Below, in pieces: positions 10,026 to 19,330 of a stretch of DNA of 64,000 nucleotides. Origin of the DNA: Alkalimonas collagenimarina (lineage in GTDB: Bacteria > Pseudomonadota > Gammaproteobacteria > Enterobacterales > Alteromonadaceae); contig NZ_JAUZVZ010000003.1 of assembly GCF_030717845.1 (NCBI RefSeq), forward strand, positions 147,973 to 211,972, written 5' to 3'. Under the pieces are notes generated by a model. That model had not been told where the DNA came from. It made no database searches and worked only from the letters and a program-made list of their open reading frames with translations. Position 1 is the stretch's first letter. Every line of letters begins with the position of its first letter. The position numbers were made by a program, and so were the translations under genes.

Positions 10026-10904
10026 ATGGATATTCGCAGCACTCAACTTTTTTTGCATTTGGCATCCAGTCTAAACTTTGCCAAAACCAGCGAGCAAATG
10101 TTTGTCAGCCCTTCCACTCTGACCCGCGTCATCCAACGATTGGAGCAGGAACTCAATACCGAGTTATTCATTCGGGATAAACGCTCCGTCAAGCTAACAA
10201 CGGAAGGCAGGCGTGTGCAGCAGTTCGCTTGTCTATGGTTGGATGAATGGCATCAATTGCAGCTAGACCTGGCCATGAGTAGCTCTCAGCTGGTAGGTGA
10301 AATAAAGCTATTTTGCACCGTGACTGCCAGCTACAGCCATCTACCTGATATTCTGGATAAATTCAGGGTACTTTGCCCAAAAGCCGAAATAAAACTCACC
10401 ACCGGGGATGCTTCGATTGCGATGGAGAAAGTACGAAGCGGTGAAGCCGATATCGCCTTAGCTGCCCACCCAGAGCAACTGCCGTCAAACATGGCTTTTC
10501 ACTCCATCACCAAGCTGCCAATTGGTTTAATAAGCCCGACGCTACCCGGCAAAGTTGCTGACTTGCTGGCACTGGATCCTATTCCATGGCATGACATTCC
10601 CATGATCCAACCCGAACGAGGCCCTGCGCGCAGTCGATTTGACCGTTGGATCAAAGATACTGGGATCACACCTCACGTGGTCGCTAAGGTGGATGGTCAT
10701 GAAGCCATGGTTAGTATGGTCGCACTCGGGACGGGAGTCGCCTTAGCGCCTGATGTAGTTGTCCAACTCAGTCCAGTAAAAGATCGCGTGAAAGCACTTA
10801 AAGTAGATTATAATTTCGCCGACTTTGATTTGGGGATCTGTTTACTAAGTAAACGAAATCAAGAGCCTCTGCTCAAAGCATTCTGTCAAGTAGCCAGTAG
10901 GTAG
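10026..10904 (+). CDS. ilvY: LysR-family activator of ilvC
   Basis: 292-residue LysR regulator. Residues 1-60 form the winged helix-turn-helix (MFVSPSTLTRVIQRLEQEL). The effector domain carries stretches nearly identical to E. coli IlvY: TASYSHLPDILDKF, AEIKLTTGDAS and GHEAMVSMVALGTGVAL. IlvY senses acetolactate or acetohydroxybutyrate and activates ilvC. Divergent orientation from ilvC with the putative operator between them makes the assignment firm. Confidence 0.95.
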   Translation: MDIRSTQLFLHLASSLNFAKTSEQMFVSPSTLTRVIQRLEQELNTELFIRDKRSVKLTTEGRRVQQFACLWLDEWHQLQLDLAMSSSQLVGEIKLFCTVTASYSHLPDILDKFRVLCPKAEIKLTTGDASIAMEKVRSGEADIALAAHPEQLPSNMAFHSITKLPIGLISPTLPGKVADLLALDPIPWHDIPMIQPERGPARSRFDRWIKDTGITPHVVAKVDGHEAMVSMVALGTGVALAPDVVVQLSPVKDRVKALKVDYNFADFDLGICLLSKRNQEPLLKAFCQVASR

Positions 10905-11002
10905 CGTACAGTGGAGACGTTTCAAGGACATGCTGATTCGGTATAGTAAAGTCGCCTCAAGCTGTAAAACCGAAAGCGACCTTCACTAGATATCAGACGT
11001 TG

Positions 11003-11425
11003 TTATTTCACAACCGTCAGATGAGATTTACCGCTTTTACTTTTCGCTGGTGTAGACGGCTTACCTGTCATCTCTTCATCCATCTGCTCATCAAAATCAT
11101 CCATGTCCGTTTCGTCTTCATCCAACGTGAATACGGTGCCAGCGCCATTTTCTTTGGCATAAATGGCTAACACCGCTTTGACAGGGATATAGAGGGCAAA
11201 TGGATGCCCACCAAAGCGGGCACTGCAACTGAGCACGTCATTACCCATTTGCATCTGCGAAACGGCAGAAGGTGCCATATTCAGCACGATCTGTCCATTT
11301 TGCACGAATTGAGGTGGCACCTTAGTATCTGGATAGTCTGCATCAATCACCAGATAAGGTGTACAGTCGTTATCCACGATCCACTCATAAAATGCCCGCA
11401 ACAAGTAAGGTCGATTTGGGGTCAC
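11003..11425 (-). CDS. sspB: ClpXP specificity-enhancing adaptor
   Basis: 140-residue adaptor that delivers ssrA-tagged proteins and RseA-type substrates to ClpXP. The N-terminal ~110 residues form the substrate-binding domain (RPYLLRAFYEWIVDN, HPFALYIPVKAVLAIYA). A flexible acidic and Ser/Lys-rich linker follows, and the end HLTVVK is the short ClpX-binding tail. The gene follows sspA by two bases, the standard operon. SspB here also connects to DegS in this window through the RseA proteolysis pathway (established knowledge). Confidence 0.95.
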   Translation of the reverse strand: MTPNRPYLLRAFYEWIVDNDCTPYLVIDADYPDTKVPPQFVQNGQIVLNMAPSAVSQMQMGNDVLSCSARFGGHPFALYIPVKAVLAIYAKENGAGTVFTLDEDETDMDDFDEQMDEEMTGKPSTPAKSKSGKSHLTVVK

Positions 11426-11427
11426 AA

Positions 11428-12066
11428 TCAGCCTCCTTTTCCTCGACGGTACTCCCGTTCAGCTTCGGTCAGTGATGCCATAAAGGAATCACGATCAAAT
11501 AAACGAGCCATGTAGTTCATCAGAGTCTTGCTGCCCGGCCCACTCAGTTCAATACCTAACTTTGGTAACCGCCACAACAATGCCGCCATGTAACAGTCTA
11601 CTAAGCCAAACTCCTCACTCATAAAGAAAGGCGCTTCATCAAATAAAGGGGCAACCGCCAACAAGCCTTCGGTAAGATCTTGTCGCGCCTGCTCAGCATC
11701 ATCAGCATGGCGTAAAATCCGCTCAGCCAACGCATACCAATCTTTTTCAATGCGGTACATCATCAAGCGTGCCTGACCACGGGCAACCGGATACACAGGC
11801 ATCAAAGGGGGGTGTGGGAAACGCTCGTCCAAATACTCAATAATGATTTGTGCCTGATACAGCGACAGCTCACGATCGAGCAAGGTTGGCAAACTGCCAT
11901 ATGGATTGACTTCATACAGTTCCTCAGGAAGGTTATCCTGAGTGACCTGGAGAATATCAACACTGACGCCTTTTTCTGCCAGTACGATGCGCACTTGATG
12001 ACTATACATATCATCCGCAGCAGAAAACAGTGTCATCACAGGGCGTTTATTGGCTGAAATCGCCAT
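11428..12066 (-). CDS. sspA: Stringent starvation protein A
   Basis: 212-residue RNA polymerase-associated protein with a glutathione-transferase fold but no transferase activity. It shows the thioredoxin-like N-terminal domain (MTLFSAADDMYSHQVRIVLA) and VNPYGSLPTLLDRELSLYQ, with the C-terminal helical domain after about residue 90. A strong Shine-Dalgarno (GGAGGAATGC) precedes the ATG. It is co-transcribed with sspB and separated from petC by a hairpin. In E. coli it helps stationary-phase and acid survival. Confidence 0.95.
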   Translation of the reverse strand: MAISANKRPVMTLFSAADDMYSHQVRIVLAEKGVSVDILQVTQDNLPEELYEVNPYGSLPTLLDRELSLYQAQIIIEYLDERFPHPPLMPVYPVARGQARLMMYRIEKDWYALAERILRHADDAEQARQDLTEGLLAVAPLFDEAPFFMSEEFGLVDCYMAALLWRLPKLGIELSGPGSKTLMNYMARLFDRDSFMASLTEAEREYRRGKGG

Positions 12067-12095
12067 GCATTCCTCCGGTTTACAATAAACAGCAA

Positions 12096-12113
12096 AGGGG
12101 CCAACAGGCCCCT
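12096..12113 (-). terminator. Hairpin between petC and sspA
   Basis: AGGGGCC-loop-GGCCCCT, a 7-bp GC-rich stem with a four-base loop, is followed on the minus strand by TTTGCTGTTTATT. The T tract is interrupted, so termination after petABC may be partial, allowing some read-through into sspAB. Confidence 0.6.
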
Positions 12114-12142
12114 ATCATTAAATACTTTTAGATATCAAATAA

Positions 12143-12880
12143 TTAGTGAACATCTTTCCAGTATTCTTTCTTCAACAGATAGGCCAGAACAAAAAAGATA
12201 GCCAGGAAGATTAATACTTTAATACCCAGGCGTTCCGACTCTAACCGATAAGGCTCGCCAGTATACACTAAATAGTTCACTAAATCCGCCACGGCGCGAT
12301 CGTACTCATCCTCGCTCATTTCACCGGAACCATCGGTACGAATACCAACATAAACCTGAGTCTGTTGACCATCGACCAAGCGTGTTTCATAGGCTTTGTA
12401 AGGTACCCCTTGCAGCTCTTGCAACACGTGCGGCATCCCAACCATTGGAAAGACATCATTATCAACACCAAATGGGCGACTTTCATCTTTGTAGAATGAC
12501 TTTAAGTAGGTATAAATCCAATCAGGACCACGGACTCGCGCTACGTTGGTGAGATCCGGAATTGCATCTCCAAACCATTCTGCCGCATCAACCGGATCCA
12601 TGGTGTTGGTAATATGATCACCAACCCGCTCACCGGTAAACATGAGATTTTCCATACCCAGCTCTTCTGGGATATCCAGATCGCGAAAGCTACGAGCATA
12701 GCGCTGATACTGCATCTGGTGGCATGCAAGGCAGTAGTTTTGATACAAGGCAAAACCGCGCTGCAGTGAAGCAGTGTCCCGAATATCAACTGGTGCTTTT
12801 TCCAATGGAATGTTCGGGCCAGCTGCCAACACGACAGAGGATGCCAACAAAGCCGCTGCAGAAATAATACGTTTCAACAT
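12143..12880 (-). CDS. petC: Ubiquinol-cytochrome c reductase, cytochrome c1 subunit
   Basis: 245-residue cytochrome c1 of the bc1 complex. It has a cleavable signal peptide (about 1-20), a single haem site CLACH at residues 50-54, an axial-methionine region FPMVGMPHVL, and a C-terminal anchor helix (about 222-240) ending in lysines. It passes electrons from the Rieske protein to soluble cytochrome c in the periplasm. The ATG overlaps the petB stop by one base (TGATG). Confidence 0.96.
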   Translation of the reverse strand: MLKRIISAAALLASSVVLAAGPNIPLEKAPVDIRDTASLQRGFALYQNYCLACHQMQYQRYARSFRDLDIPEELGMENLMFTGERVGDHITNTMDPVDAAEWFGDAIPDLTNVARVRGPDWIYTYLKSFYKDESRPFGVDNDVFPMVGMPHVLQELQGVPYKAYETRLVDGQQTQVYVGIRTDGSGEMSEDEYDRAVADLVNYLVYTGEPYRLESERLGIKVLIFLAIFFVLAYLLKKEYWKDVH

Positions 12881-14151
12881 CAGGTCAACCTCTCTGGCAA
12901 TGGCTTGGTATTTTCATTTTTGCTGTAGAACCACAGTAAAATAAAGAAACCAAAATACGTGAATGAGAAAAACTGCGACAGGAAAGTGTACAGTGGAGTC
13001 GCTGGTAATACACCAAGGATCCCCAAAGCCACAAAGCTAATGCAGAAATTGACCAAATTCAGCTTATGCAGACCACAACGATAGCGGATAGAGCGTACTT
13101 TACCACGGTCGATCCATGGCAATAACGCCAAGGCCAGAATGGCTGCAAACATCGCAATAGCACCAAATAATGGGTTAGGTACTGCCCGCAAAATGGCGTA
13201 GAACGGTGTGAAATACCACACTGGAGCAATATGCTCAGGGGTCTTCATTGGATTAGCCAATTCAAAGTTTGGTGCTTCCAGGAAGTACCCACCCCCTTCT
13301 GGCATAAAGAAGATGACATAGGCGAACAAGAATAAAAAGCCAGCCAGACCAACCAGGTCTTTCACCGTGTAATACGGGTGAAATGGGATCGAGTCGATGA
13401 TGACTTTCTTACCACCTTTGGTAAAGTTGTCATGAAACTCAAATTTGCTCACTGCATCCGCAGGTACACTGCTGTCATCTTTATCCCGCTTGGTATCAAT
13501 ACCATCTGGGTTATTTGAGCCAACTTCGTGCAACGCCATGATGTGTAAAAACACCAAAATAACCAACACCAGAGGCAAGGCGATGACGTGCAAAGCAAAG
13601 AAGCGATTGAGCGTTGCACCGGAGATCACGTAGTCACCACGGATCCACAGCGTTAAATCATCCCCAATAAATGGAATGACCCCGAAAATAGAGATAATAA
13701 CCTGAGCTCCCCAGAACGACATTTGTCCCCAAGGCAGCATATAGCCCATAAAGGCTTCAGCCATCAGCACCAGATAAATCAGCATACCAAAGATCCACAG
13801 TAACTCTCGTGGTTTCTGGTAAGATCCATACATCATGCCGCGTAGCATATGCAAATACACCACGACGAAAAATGCCGATGCACCTGTGGAATGCATATAA
13901 CGCAGCAGCCAACCATACTCGACGTCACGCATGATGTATTCGATAGAACGGAAAGCACCTTCAGCAGAAGGTTCGTAATTCATGGTTAACCAAATACCAG
14001 TCAGTATCTGATTGACTAGCACCACAATGGCTAAAGAGCCAAAGAAGTACCAGAAATTGAAGTTTTTTGGCGCTGGATACTGCGTCATGTGGATTTTCAT
14101 TTTTTCCACAACAGGCAGACGATACTCGATCCAGTTCATCAAGTTTTTCAT
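12880..14151 (-). CDS. petB: Ubiquinol-cytochrome c reductase, cytochrome b subunit
   Basis: 423-residue polytopic cytochrome b with two b-type haems. The histidine pairs lie in the second and fourth helices (HSTGASAFFVVVYLHMLRG and HVIALPLVLVILVFLHIMAL). The quinol-oxidation loop is represented by the PEHIAPVWYF segment (PEWY-type motif). The length covers both the N-terminal four-helix and C-terminal parts in one chain, as in proteobacteria. Start and stop overlap petA and petC by one base each. Confidence 0.96.
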   Translation of the reverse strand: MKNLMNWIEYRLPVVEKMKIHMTQYPAPKNFNFWYFFGSLAIVVLVNQILTGIWLTMNYEPSAEGAFRSIEYIMRDVEYGWLLRYMHSTGASAFFVVVYLHMLRGMMYGSYQKPRELLWIFGMLIYLVLMAEAFMGYMLPWGQMSFWGAQVIISIFGVIPFIGDDLTLWIRGDYVISGATLNRFFALHVIALPLVLVILVFLHIMALHEVGSNNPDGIDTKRDKDDSSVPADAVSKFEFHDNFTKGGKKVIIDSIPFHPYYTVKDLVGLAGFLFLFAYVIFFMPEGGGYFLEAPNFELANPMKTPEHIAPVWYFTPFYAILRAVPNPLFGAIAMFAAILALALLPWIDRGKVRSIRYRCGLHKLNLVNFCISFVALGILGVLPATPLYTFLSQFFSFTYFGFFILLWFYSKNENTKPLPERLT

Positions 14152-14741
14152 CAGGCAGTCTCCTCGTCTTCACCCACCAAAATGGTGAACTCATCAGTAA
14201 ACATATACGGAGGAACTTCCAGATTGGTTGGTGCGGGTACATTCTGAAACACCCGGCCGGCAATATCGAAGCGGGAACCATGACATGGACAAAAGAAACC
14301 CGAACGGACACCCTCAGCCTGCGACGCAAATTCATTCGGCATGTAAGTTGGTGAACAGCCGAAGTGCGTACAGATACCAACCGCCACAAAAAACTCAGGA
14401 CGAATGGAGCGATGACGATTTTGGGCATACACCGGTTGTTGCAGTTCTTTTGATTCTGGATCACGTAACCGGTTTTCGTGGTTAGGTAATTGCTCAATCA
14501 TTTCTTGTGTGCGTTTAACAATCCAAACCGGCTTTCCACGCCACTCTACCCGTATTAGCTGTCCTTCTTCCATTTTGCTGACATCTGCACTCACTGCAGC
14601 ACCAGCCTGGCGAGCCCGTTCACTCGGGCTCCAGGACGCAATAAAGGGAACAGCGGCTCCAATGGCACCAACTCCACCCACGACCGATGTTGCAATGGTC
14701 AGGAAGCGGCGGCGACCATGATCTACAGGCGCGTTGCTCAT
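14151..14741 (-). CDS. petA: Ubiquinol-cytochrome c reductase, Rieske iron-sulfur subunit
   Basis: 196 residues from the ATG at 14741, chosen because GGAG lies upstream and the twin-arginine motif GRRRFLT then falls at residues 9-15; the frame extends ten codons further without family similarity. One membrane helix (about 16-36) anchors it after Tat export. The [2Fe-2S] ligands are in CTHFGC (124-129) and CPCHGS (151-156). It is the first gene of petABC and oxidises ubiquinol at the periplasmic face. Confidence 0.96.
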   Translation of the reverse strand: MSNAPVDHGRRRFLTIATSVVGGVGAIGAAVPFIASWSPSERARQAGAAVSADVSKMEEGQLIRVEWRGKPVWIVKRTQEMIEQLPNHENRLRDPESKELQQPVYAQNRHRSIRPEFFVAVGICTHFGCSPTYMPNEFASQAEGVRSGFFCPCHGSRFDIAGRVFQNVPAPTNLEVPPYMFTDEFTILVGEDEETA

Positions 14742-14883
14742 CCACTCATCTCCACATTTACGCTTAAACACAACTTATTTTAAGCGGCTGTTTACCAGCA
14801 AATTATTATAAATGAATAAATAACGACGATCATAATGAAAAGCCACGCTTTACACAAGGATTAACCGCCGCTGAATAGCAATA

Positions 14884-14910
14884 AAAAACCCGACACAAGG
14901 TCGGGCTTTT
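14884..14910 (-). terminator. Terminator of rplM-rpsI
   Basis: CCCGAC-ACAAG-GTCGGG (14889-14905) is flanked by an A run on the left and CTTTT on the right. Read on the minus strand it is a 6-bp GC stem followed by TTTTTTAT, 20 bases after the rpsI stop. Confidence 0.85.
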
Positions 14911-14926
14911 GAGGTGTAAATACAGC

Positions 14927-15319
14927 TTAACGCTTAGAGAACTGTGGACGCTTACGTGCTTTACGCAGACCCACTTTCTTACGTTCAACCTGACGTGCAT
15001 CACGGGTCACGAAGCCAGCTTTACGCAGCTCCGGACGCAGGGTTTCGTCAAACTCCATCAGTGCACGGGTAATACCGTGACGGATAGCGCCTGCCTGACC
15101 ACTGATACCACCACCTTTCACAGTGATGTGCATGTCAAATTTTGAAACCATATCAACCAGCTCTAATGGCTGCATAACAACCATACGGGCAGTTTCACGA
15201 CCAAAGTACTCAGTGATAGAGCGCTTGTTGATCACGATGTTGCCTGAACCAGCTTTCAAAAATACACGGGCCGTTGAGCTTTTACGACGACCAGTTCCAT
15301 AGTATTGATTCTGTGCCAT
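14927..15319 (-). CDS. rpsI: 30S ribosomal protein S9
   Basis: 130 residues, full length. It begins [17 protein letters not shown] and ends with the basic tail [12 protein letters not shown] that reaches the P-site tRNA in the ribosome. It lies 12 bases after rplM, the universal operon order. Confidence 0.98.
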   Translation of the reverse strand: MAQNQYYGTGRRKSSTARVFLKAGSGNIVINKRSITEYFGRETARMVVMQPLELVDMVSKFDMHITVKGGGISGQAGAIRHGITRALMEFDETLRPELRKAGFVTRDARQVERKKVGLRKARKRPQFSKR

Positions 15320-15331
15320 GAGATGCTCCGA

Positions 15332-15760
15332 TTAGATGTCTAAAACTTGCGGTTGCTGAGCAGCATGTTGATGCTCGGCGCCTGCATATACTTTTAACTT
15401 ACGGAACATAGCACGACCCAGTGGGCCTTTTGGCAACATTCCCTTGATGGCTTTTTCCAGCACCATCTCAGGTTTTTTCGCCAACAACTTTTCAAAGTTG
15501 ATTTCTTTGATGCCACCCGGGAAACCACTGTGAGAATAATACATCTTATTCTTAGCTTTATTACCGGTTACCGTCACTTTGTCCGCATTGACCACGATGA
15601 TGTAATCACCGGTATCGACATGCGGCGTGTACTCAGGCTTATGCTTGCCACGTAAGCGAGCGGCGATTTCAGTTGAGATACGTCCCAGAGTTTTACCGGC
15701 AGCATCCACAACATACCAGTCACGTTGGACGCTTTCTGGTTTAGCAGTAAAAGTTTTCAT
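15332..15760 (-). CDS. rplM: 50S ribosomal protein L13
   Basis: 142 residues, full length, with the typical [20 protein letters not shown] start and [19 protein letters not shown] near the C-terminus. It is an early-assembly protein of the 50S subunit. It is the first gene of the rplM-rpsI operon, with its promoter about 135 bases upstream. Confidence 0.98.
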   Translation of the reverse strand: MKTFTAKPESVQRDWYVVDAAGKTLGRISTEIAARLRGKHKPEYTPHVDTGDYIIVVNADKVTVTGNKAKNKMYYSHSGFPGGIKEINFEKLLAKKPEMVLEKAIKGMLPKGPLGRAMFRKLKVYAGAEHQHAAQQPQVLDI

Positions 15761-15893
15761 TTAAATTTTCCAAAACTTACATAGTTACAACGGATACGCA
15801 CAGGGCTATTGTGCTGTATCGTGACCGTACCCCTTCGAGTACAAGCGTTACCTGGCTAAAGGGCAACAAGGCTGTAACGTAGGCCGGGCGCGG

Positions 15894-15899
15894 ATTATA
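15894..15899 (-). promoter_or_regulatory. -10 box of rplM promoter
   Basis: A perfect TATAAT on the minus strand is followed by a GC-rich discriminator (CCGCGCCCGGCC), the pattern of growth-rate-controlled ribosomal promoters. No good -35 hexamer is visible at 16-18 bases, so the call rests on the -10 and position. Confidence 0.5.
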
Positions 15900-16007
15900 A
15901 TGCATTCAAATCAAAAGATCAGCATTTCTGCTCAAAAAATATCAACTTTTTAAAAAGAAGTCTGTTGACCATGATAAATAGAGTTAGACTATGTTGCCTA
16001 TGGTGGC

Positions 16008-17102
16008 TTATGGCAAGTGGGGTTGAGCCAAATAATCGTGCGACTGCATTTCCCTCAATCGACTGATGCAGCGTTTAAACTCAAAATTCAATAGCCCTCC
16101 CTGATACAAGTGCTCAAGTTCAGCTTCTGCCGATAAGATTAGCGTTACATTACGCTCATAAAACTCATCCACCAGCGCGATAAAACGCCGCGTCACATCG
16201 TCATTGTGCTGCCCCATTTGCTTAACCCCTGAGATTAGCACGGTATGGTAACAACGACTTAACTCCATGTAGTCGTATTGGCTGCGAGCGGTTTCACACA
16301 GCGCACTAAAAGCAAACCACACCACGCCATCGGCTTCGTGCCGGGCCTGTATACGACGGTTAGCTACTTCTATCGCTACATCCTGTTGCCGCGGTTCATC
16401 CGATAGCGCATGAAAATACTCCGCCAGATTGATTTCCGCTTGCTCATCGAGCGGCGCATGATAAATTTCGGCCTGCTCCAAAGTACGCAATCGGTAGTCA
16501 ATGCCACTGTCCACATTTACCACATCAGTGTGTTGTTTAATGAGATCAATGGCTGGCAAAAAGCGCGCACGTTGCAAGCCATTACGATACAAACCGTCTG
16601 GCTCGATGTTTGAGGTTGCAACCAAGGTAATGCCGCGAGCAAACAGGGCCTGCATCAAGGTGCCCAACAGCATGGCATCAGTGATGTCTGAGACAAAAAA
16701 CTCATCGAAGCAAATGATATCGGTTTCGGCTTTGAAACGATCGGCCACGATTTCCAAGGGGTTAACTTGATTTTTTAATATTTTCAGTTCTTCATGCACG
16801 CGATGCATAAAGCGATGAAAGTGGATCCGTAGCTTACGTTCAAACGGCAGGCACTCATAGAAGGTATCGACTAAGTAGGTTTTGCCGCGACCAACGCCGC
16901 CCCAAAAATACAGACCTTTCGCAGGTGCCGTCGTGGCTGTTTTCTTGAGCAACCTCTGCAAAAAACCTGATTTACTCTCTCGCTGCTTGAGTAAATCAGT
17001 GTACAGGCGTTGCAAGTGCCGCACGGCTTCGGCTTGAGCTTCATCCGGCTGAAAATCATCCCGCAACAAATCTTGTTGATATTTTTCCTGAGGTGACAGC
17101 AT
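16008..17102 (-). CDS. zapE: Cell division ATPase ZapE (AFG1-like)
   Basis: 364-residue P-loop ATPase of the AFG1/ZapE family. Walker A is GGVGRGKT at residues 68-75 and Walker B is IICFDEFFVSDITD (about 133-146). In E. coli it associates with the Z ring and is needed for division under stress. Conserved family segments RIHFHRFMHRVHEEL and TLVATSN are present. It lies upstream of rplM on the same strand but has its own transcription start region, and diverges from zapG, as in many gammaproteobacteria. Confidence 0.94.
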   Translation of the reverse strand: MLSPQEKYQQDLLRDDFQPDEAQAEAVRHLQRLYTDLLKQRESKSGFLQRLLKKTATTAPAKGLYFWGGVGRGKTYLVDTFYECLPFERKLRIHFHRFMHRVHEELKILKNQVNPLEIVADRFKAETDIICFDEFFVSDITDAMLLGTLMQALFARGITLVATSNIEPDGLYRNGLQRARFLPAIDLIKQHTDVVNVDSGIDYRLRTLEQAEIYHAPLDEQAEINLAEYFHALSDEPRQQDVAIEVANRRIQARHEADGVVWFAFSALCETARSQYDYMELSRCYHTVLISGVKQMGQHNDDVTRRFIALVDEFYERNVTLILSAEAELEHLYQGGLLNFEFKRCISRLREMQSHDYLAQPHLP

Positions 17103-17239
17103 TGTTATATACTTGAAATAAGGCCATTCAGCCGCAATTAATGGTATGGTGCTATCTTAACATGCCTTACCACTGTAACTAAAAAAATCGGTTACACTTC
17201 CTTTGAATGATTTGATTTGATGTTGATGCAGGAGCTGTT

Positions 17240-17719
17240 ATGACAATTACAATGACCTTAGTCTGGTTAGTCGTTGGTTTTTTGGGTGGTGGTCTCGCAG
17301 GCTGGTGGCTGGCACTTCGTCAACACAACCAGCATCAATTGCAGCTGGAACTAACAGAAACAAAAGAGCAATTAAAAAAATATAGGGCTGATGTCTCAAA
17401 TCATCTGGAAACCACCAATCAGTTGATCACGCAGTTGCAAGACAACTATGGCAAGATTGCCAATCACTTGCAGCAAAGCAAAATGGAGTTGGTTGAAAAA
17501 CCAATGCTTGAAAATAACAAGGATGAAACGCTATCGTACTTATCATCTGATACCGCCAGCCATATTCGAGACTCCCTGCATCAACTCGATGAGAAAAAGC
17601 CGACGTATTCTAAATCCTATGAACAACCTCGTGATTATGCAGGCCAGAGCAGCGGTTTATTTAAAGAGCCTCAGCACAAGTCACCGAAGCAAGCAGTGAG
17701 CTCTGCCCAGAAAGATTAA
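17240..17719 (+). CDS. zapG: ZapG/YhcB family membrane-anchored coiled-coil protein
   Basis: 159-residue DUF1043 protein with one N-terminal membrane helix (about 5-27) followed by a long coiled coil (about 30-85, LELTETKEQLKKYRADVSNHLETT) and a disordered, charged tail. YhcB/ZapG works at the inner membrane in cell envelope growth and division. Its position between zapE and degQ is conserved in gammaproteobacteria and supports the call. AGGAGCTG precedes the ATG. Confidence 0.9.
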   Translation: MTITMTLVWLVVGFLGGGLAGWWLALRQHNQHQLQLELTETKEQLKKYRADVSNHLETTNQLITQLQDNYGKIANHLQQSKMELVEKPMLENNKDETLSYLSSDTASHIRDSLHQLDEKKPTYSKSYEQPRDYAGQSSGLFKEPQHKSPKQAVSSAQKD

Positions 17720-17869
17720 GGCTGATCCTCCATTGAACTTTTTTTCGTACTAAGTATCTTTATCATCATTCTGAATCATGTAACGACGCCCTGCCTCATT
17801 GCAGCCGAAACTATCGCAGCTGCATGAGAACGGGTTTATGCTCAGTGTGTTTGAAGGAGATGTTCATTT

Positions 17870-19231
17870 ATGAAAAATGCCGTTGTGTCCATCACCAGCC
17901 TGATTGCAGCACTTTGCCTGACGATCGGACTGGCTCAAGCAAGTATTCCATTAATCCAAGCCAGCGACGGCGATATGCCGACACTGGCCCCCATGCTCGA
18001 ACAGGCAACTCCCGCCGTAGTCAATATATCCGTGCAAGGCAGCCGTGAGGTTCGCCAACGAATGCCAGATGCCTTCCGCCACTTTTTCGGACCTCGGGCC
18101 CCCGGCGAGCTCCGTGAAGAACGGCCATTTAGAGGGTTGGGTTCCGGCGTTATTATTGATGCTGAACAAGGCTATATCGTCACCAATGCCCATGTGATCC
18201 GTGATGCCAGTGATATTGTCATTAACTTACAAGATGGTAGAACCTATAAAGCAGAAAAGTTAGGTGAGGATCCTGAAAGCGATATCGCCTTACTGAAGAT
18301 TGAAGCAGATAATCTGGTTGCTTTACCGTTAGCCAACTCAGATGGCTTGCGCGTGGGTGATTTTGCCATTGCTATCGGCAATCCATTTGGTTTAGGCCAG
18401 ACGGTCACCTCAGGTATTGTCAGTGCGCTTGGTCGCGGTAATCTTGGCATGGAGGGGTATGAAGACTTCATTCAGACCGATGCGGCTATCAATAGTGGTA
18501 ACTCTGGCGGCGCCCTGGTCAATTTACGCGGTGAACTGATTGGCATTAATACCGCCATTTTAGGTCCCCACGGTGGCAACGTTGGTATTGGTTTTGCTAT
18601 TCCATCCAACATGATGAAAAGTTTGATCGATCAAATGATAGAGTTTGGCGAGATCCGCCGGGGCAGCTTAGGAATTCGCGGTATTGATGTATCGTCTGAG
18701 CTGACAGAAGCGATGAACTTACCCGTCAGCCAGGGTGCATTTGTCAATGAGGTACTGCCCAATTCAGCTGCTGAAACAGCGGGATTGCGCTCAGGTGATG
18801 TCATTGTTGGCATGAATGGCAACCGCATTATTAACTTCCGCGAATTACGTGCAAAAATTGCCACCCTTGGCGCTGGTCGGAATGTAAGCTTAGCGGTGTT
18901 ACGCGATGGCAAGACGCTCGATATTGAGGTGACACTGGGTCGCGCAGAACAAACTCAGATTGCAGCCAACGTGATCCACCCGATGCTGGAAGGGGCCACA
19001 CTACTCAATGATCAAACACATGACGGCAAAGCGGGAGTCCTGGTCAGTGAGTTGGAACGCGGTGCGCCTGCAGCTCGTCTTGGGCTAGAGAAAGATGATG
19101 TTATCATTGGCGTCAACCGACAACGTACACACAACTTAGCTGAACTAAGGAAAGCATTACAAGATCAGCGTGGTGTTATCGCCCTCAATATCCAGCGTGG
19201 TCAACAAACCCTCTATGTGCTGATCCGCTAG
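17870..19231 (+). CDS. degQ: Periplasmic serine protease of the Do family
   Basis: 453 residues with a signal peptide (about 1-24), a trypsin-like domain and two PDZ domains (about 260-350 and 370-453). Catalytic residues are His108 (TNAHVI), Asp138 (ESDIALL) and Ser212 (NSGNSGGALV). The short LA loop and its place next to degS point to DegQ rather than DegP. It acts as a periplasmic protease and chaperone for misfolded proteins. GAAGGAGAT precedes the ATG. A hairpin separates it from degS. Confidence 0.94.
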   Translation: MKNAVVSITSLIAALCLTIGLAQASIPLIQASDGDMPTLAPMLEQATPAVVNISVQGSREVRQRMPDAFRHFFGPRAPGELREERPFRGLGSGVIIDAEQGYIVTNAHVIRDASDIVINLQDGRTYKAEKLGEDPESDIALLKIEADNLVALPLANSDGLRVGDFAIAIGNPFGLGQTVTSGIVSALGRGNLGMEGYEDFIQTDAAINSGNSGGALVNLRGELIGINTAILGPHGGNVGIGFAIPSNMMKSLIDQMIEFGEIRRGSLGIRGIDVSSELTEAMNLPVSQGAFVNEVLPNSAAETAGLRSGDVIVGMNGNRIINFRELRAKIATLGAGRNVSLAVLRDGKTLDIEVTLGRAEQTQIAANVIHPMLEGATLLNDQTHDGKAGVLVSELERGAPAARLGLEKDDVIIGVNRQRTHNLAELRKALQDQRGVIALNIQRGQQTLYVLIR

Positions 19232-19254
19232 CCATTCATTCGTTATCACAAACC

Positions 19255-19285
19255 AAGCAGTAGTCGTTTTCTGGCTACTGCTTTT
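19255..19285 (+). terminator. Hairpin between degQ and degS
   Basis: AAGCAGTAG (19255-19263) pairs perfectly with CTACTGCTT (19275-19283) across an eleven-base loop, and TT-G follows. The T tract is short, so termination may be partial. Confidence 0.6.
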
Positions 19286-19330
19286 GTGTAATTGATGTTA
19301 TGCTTAGTCCATTCTAAATTGGCTAACTTG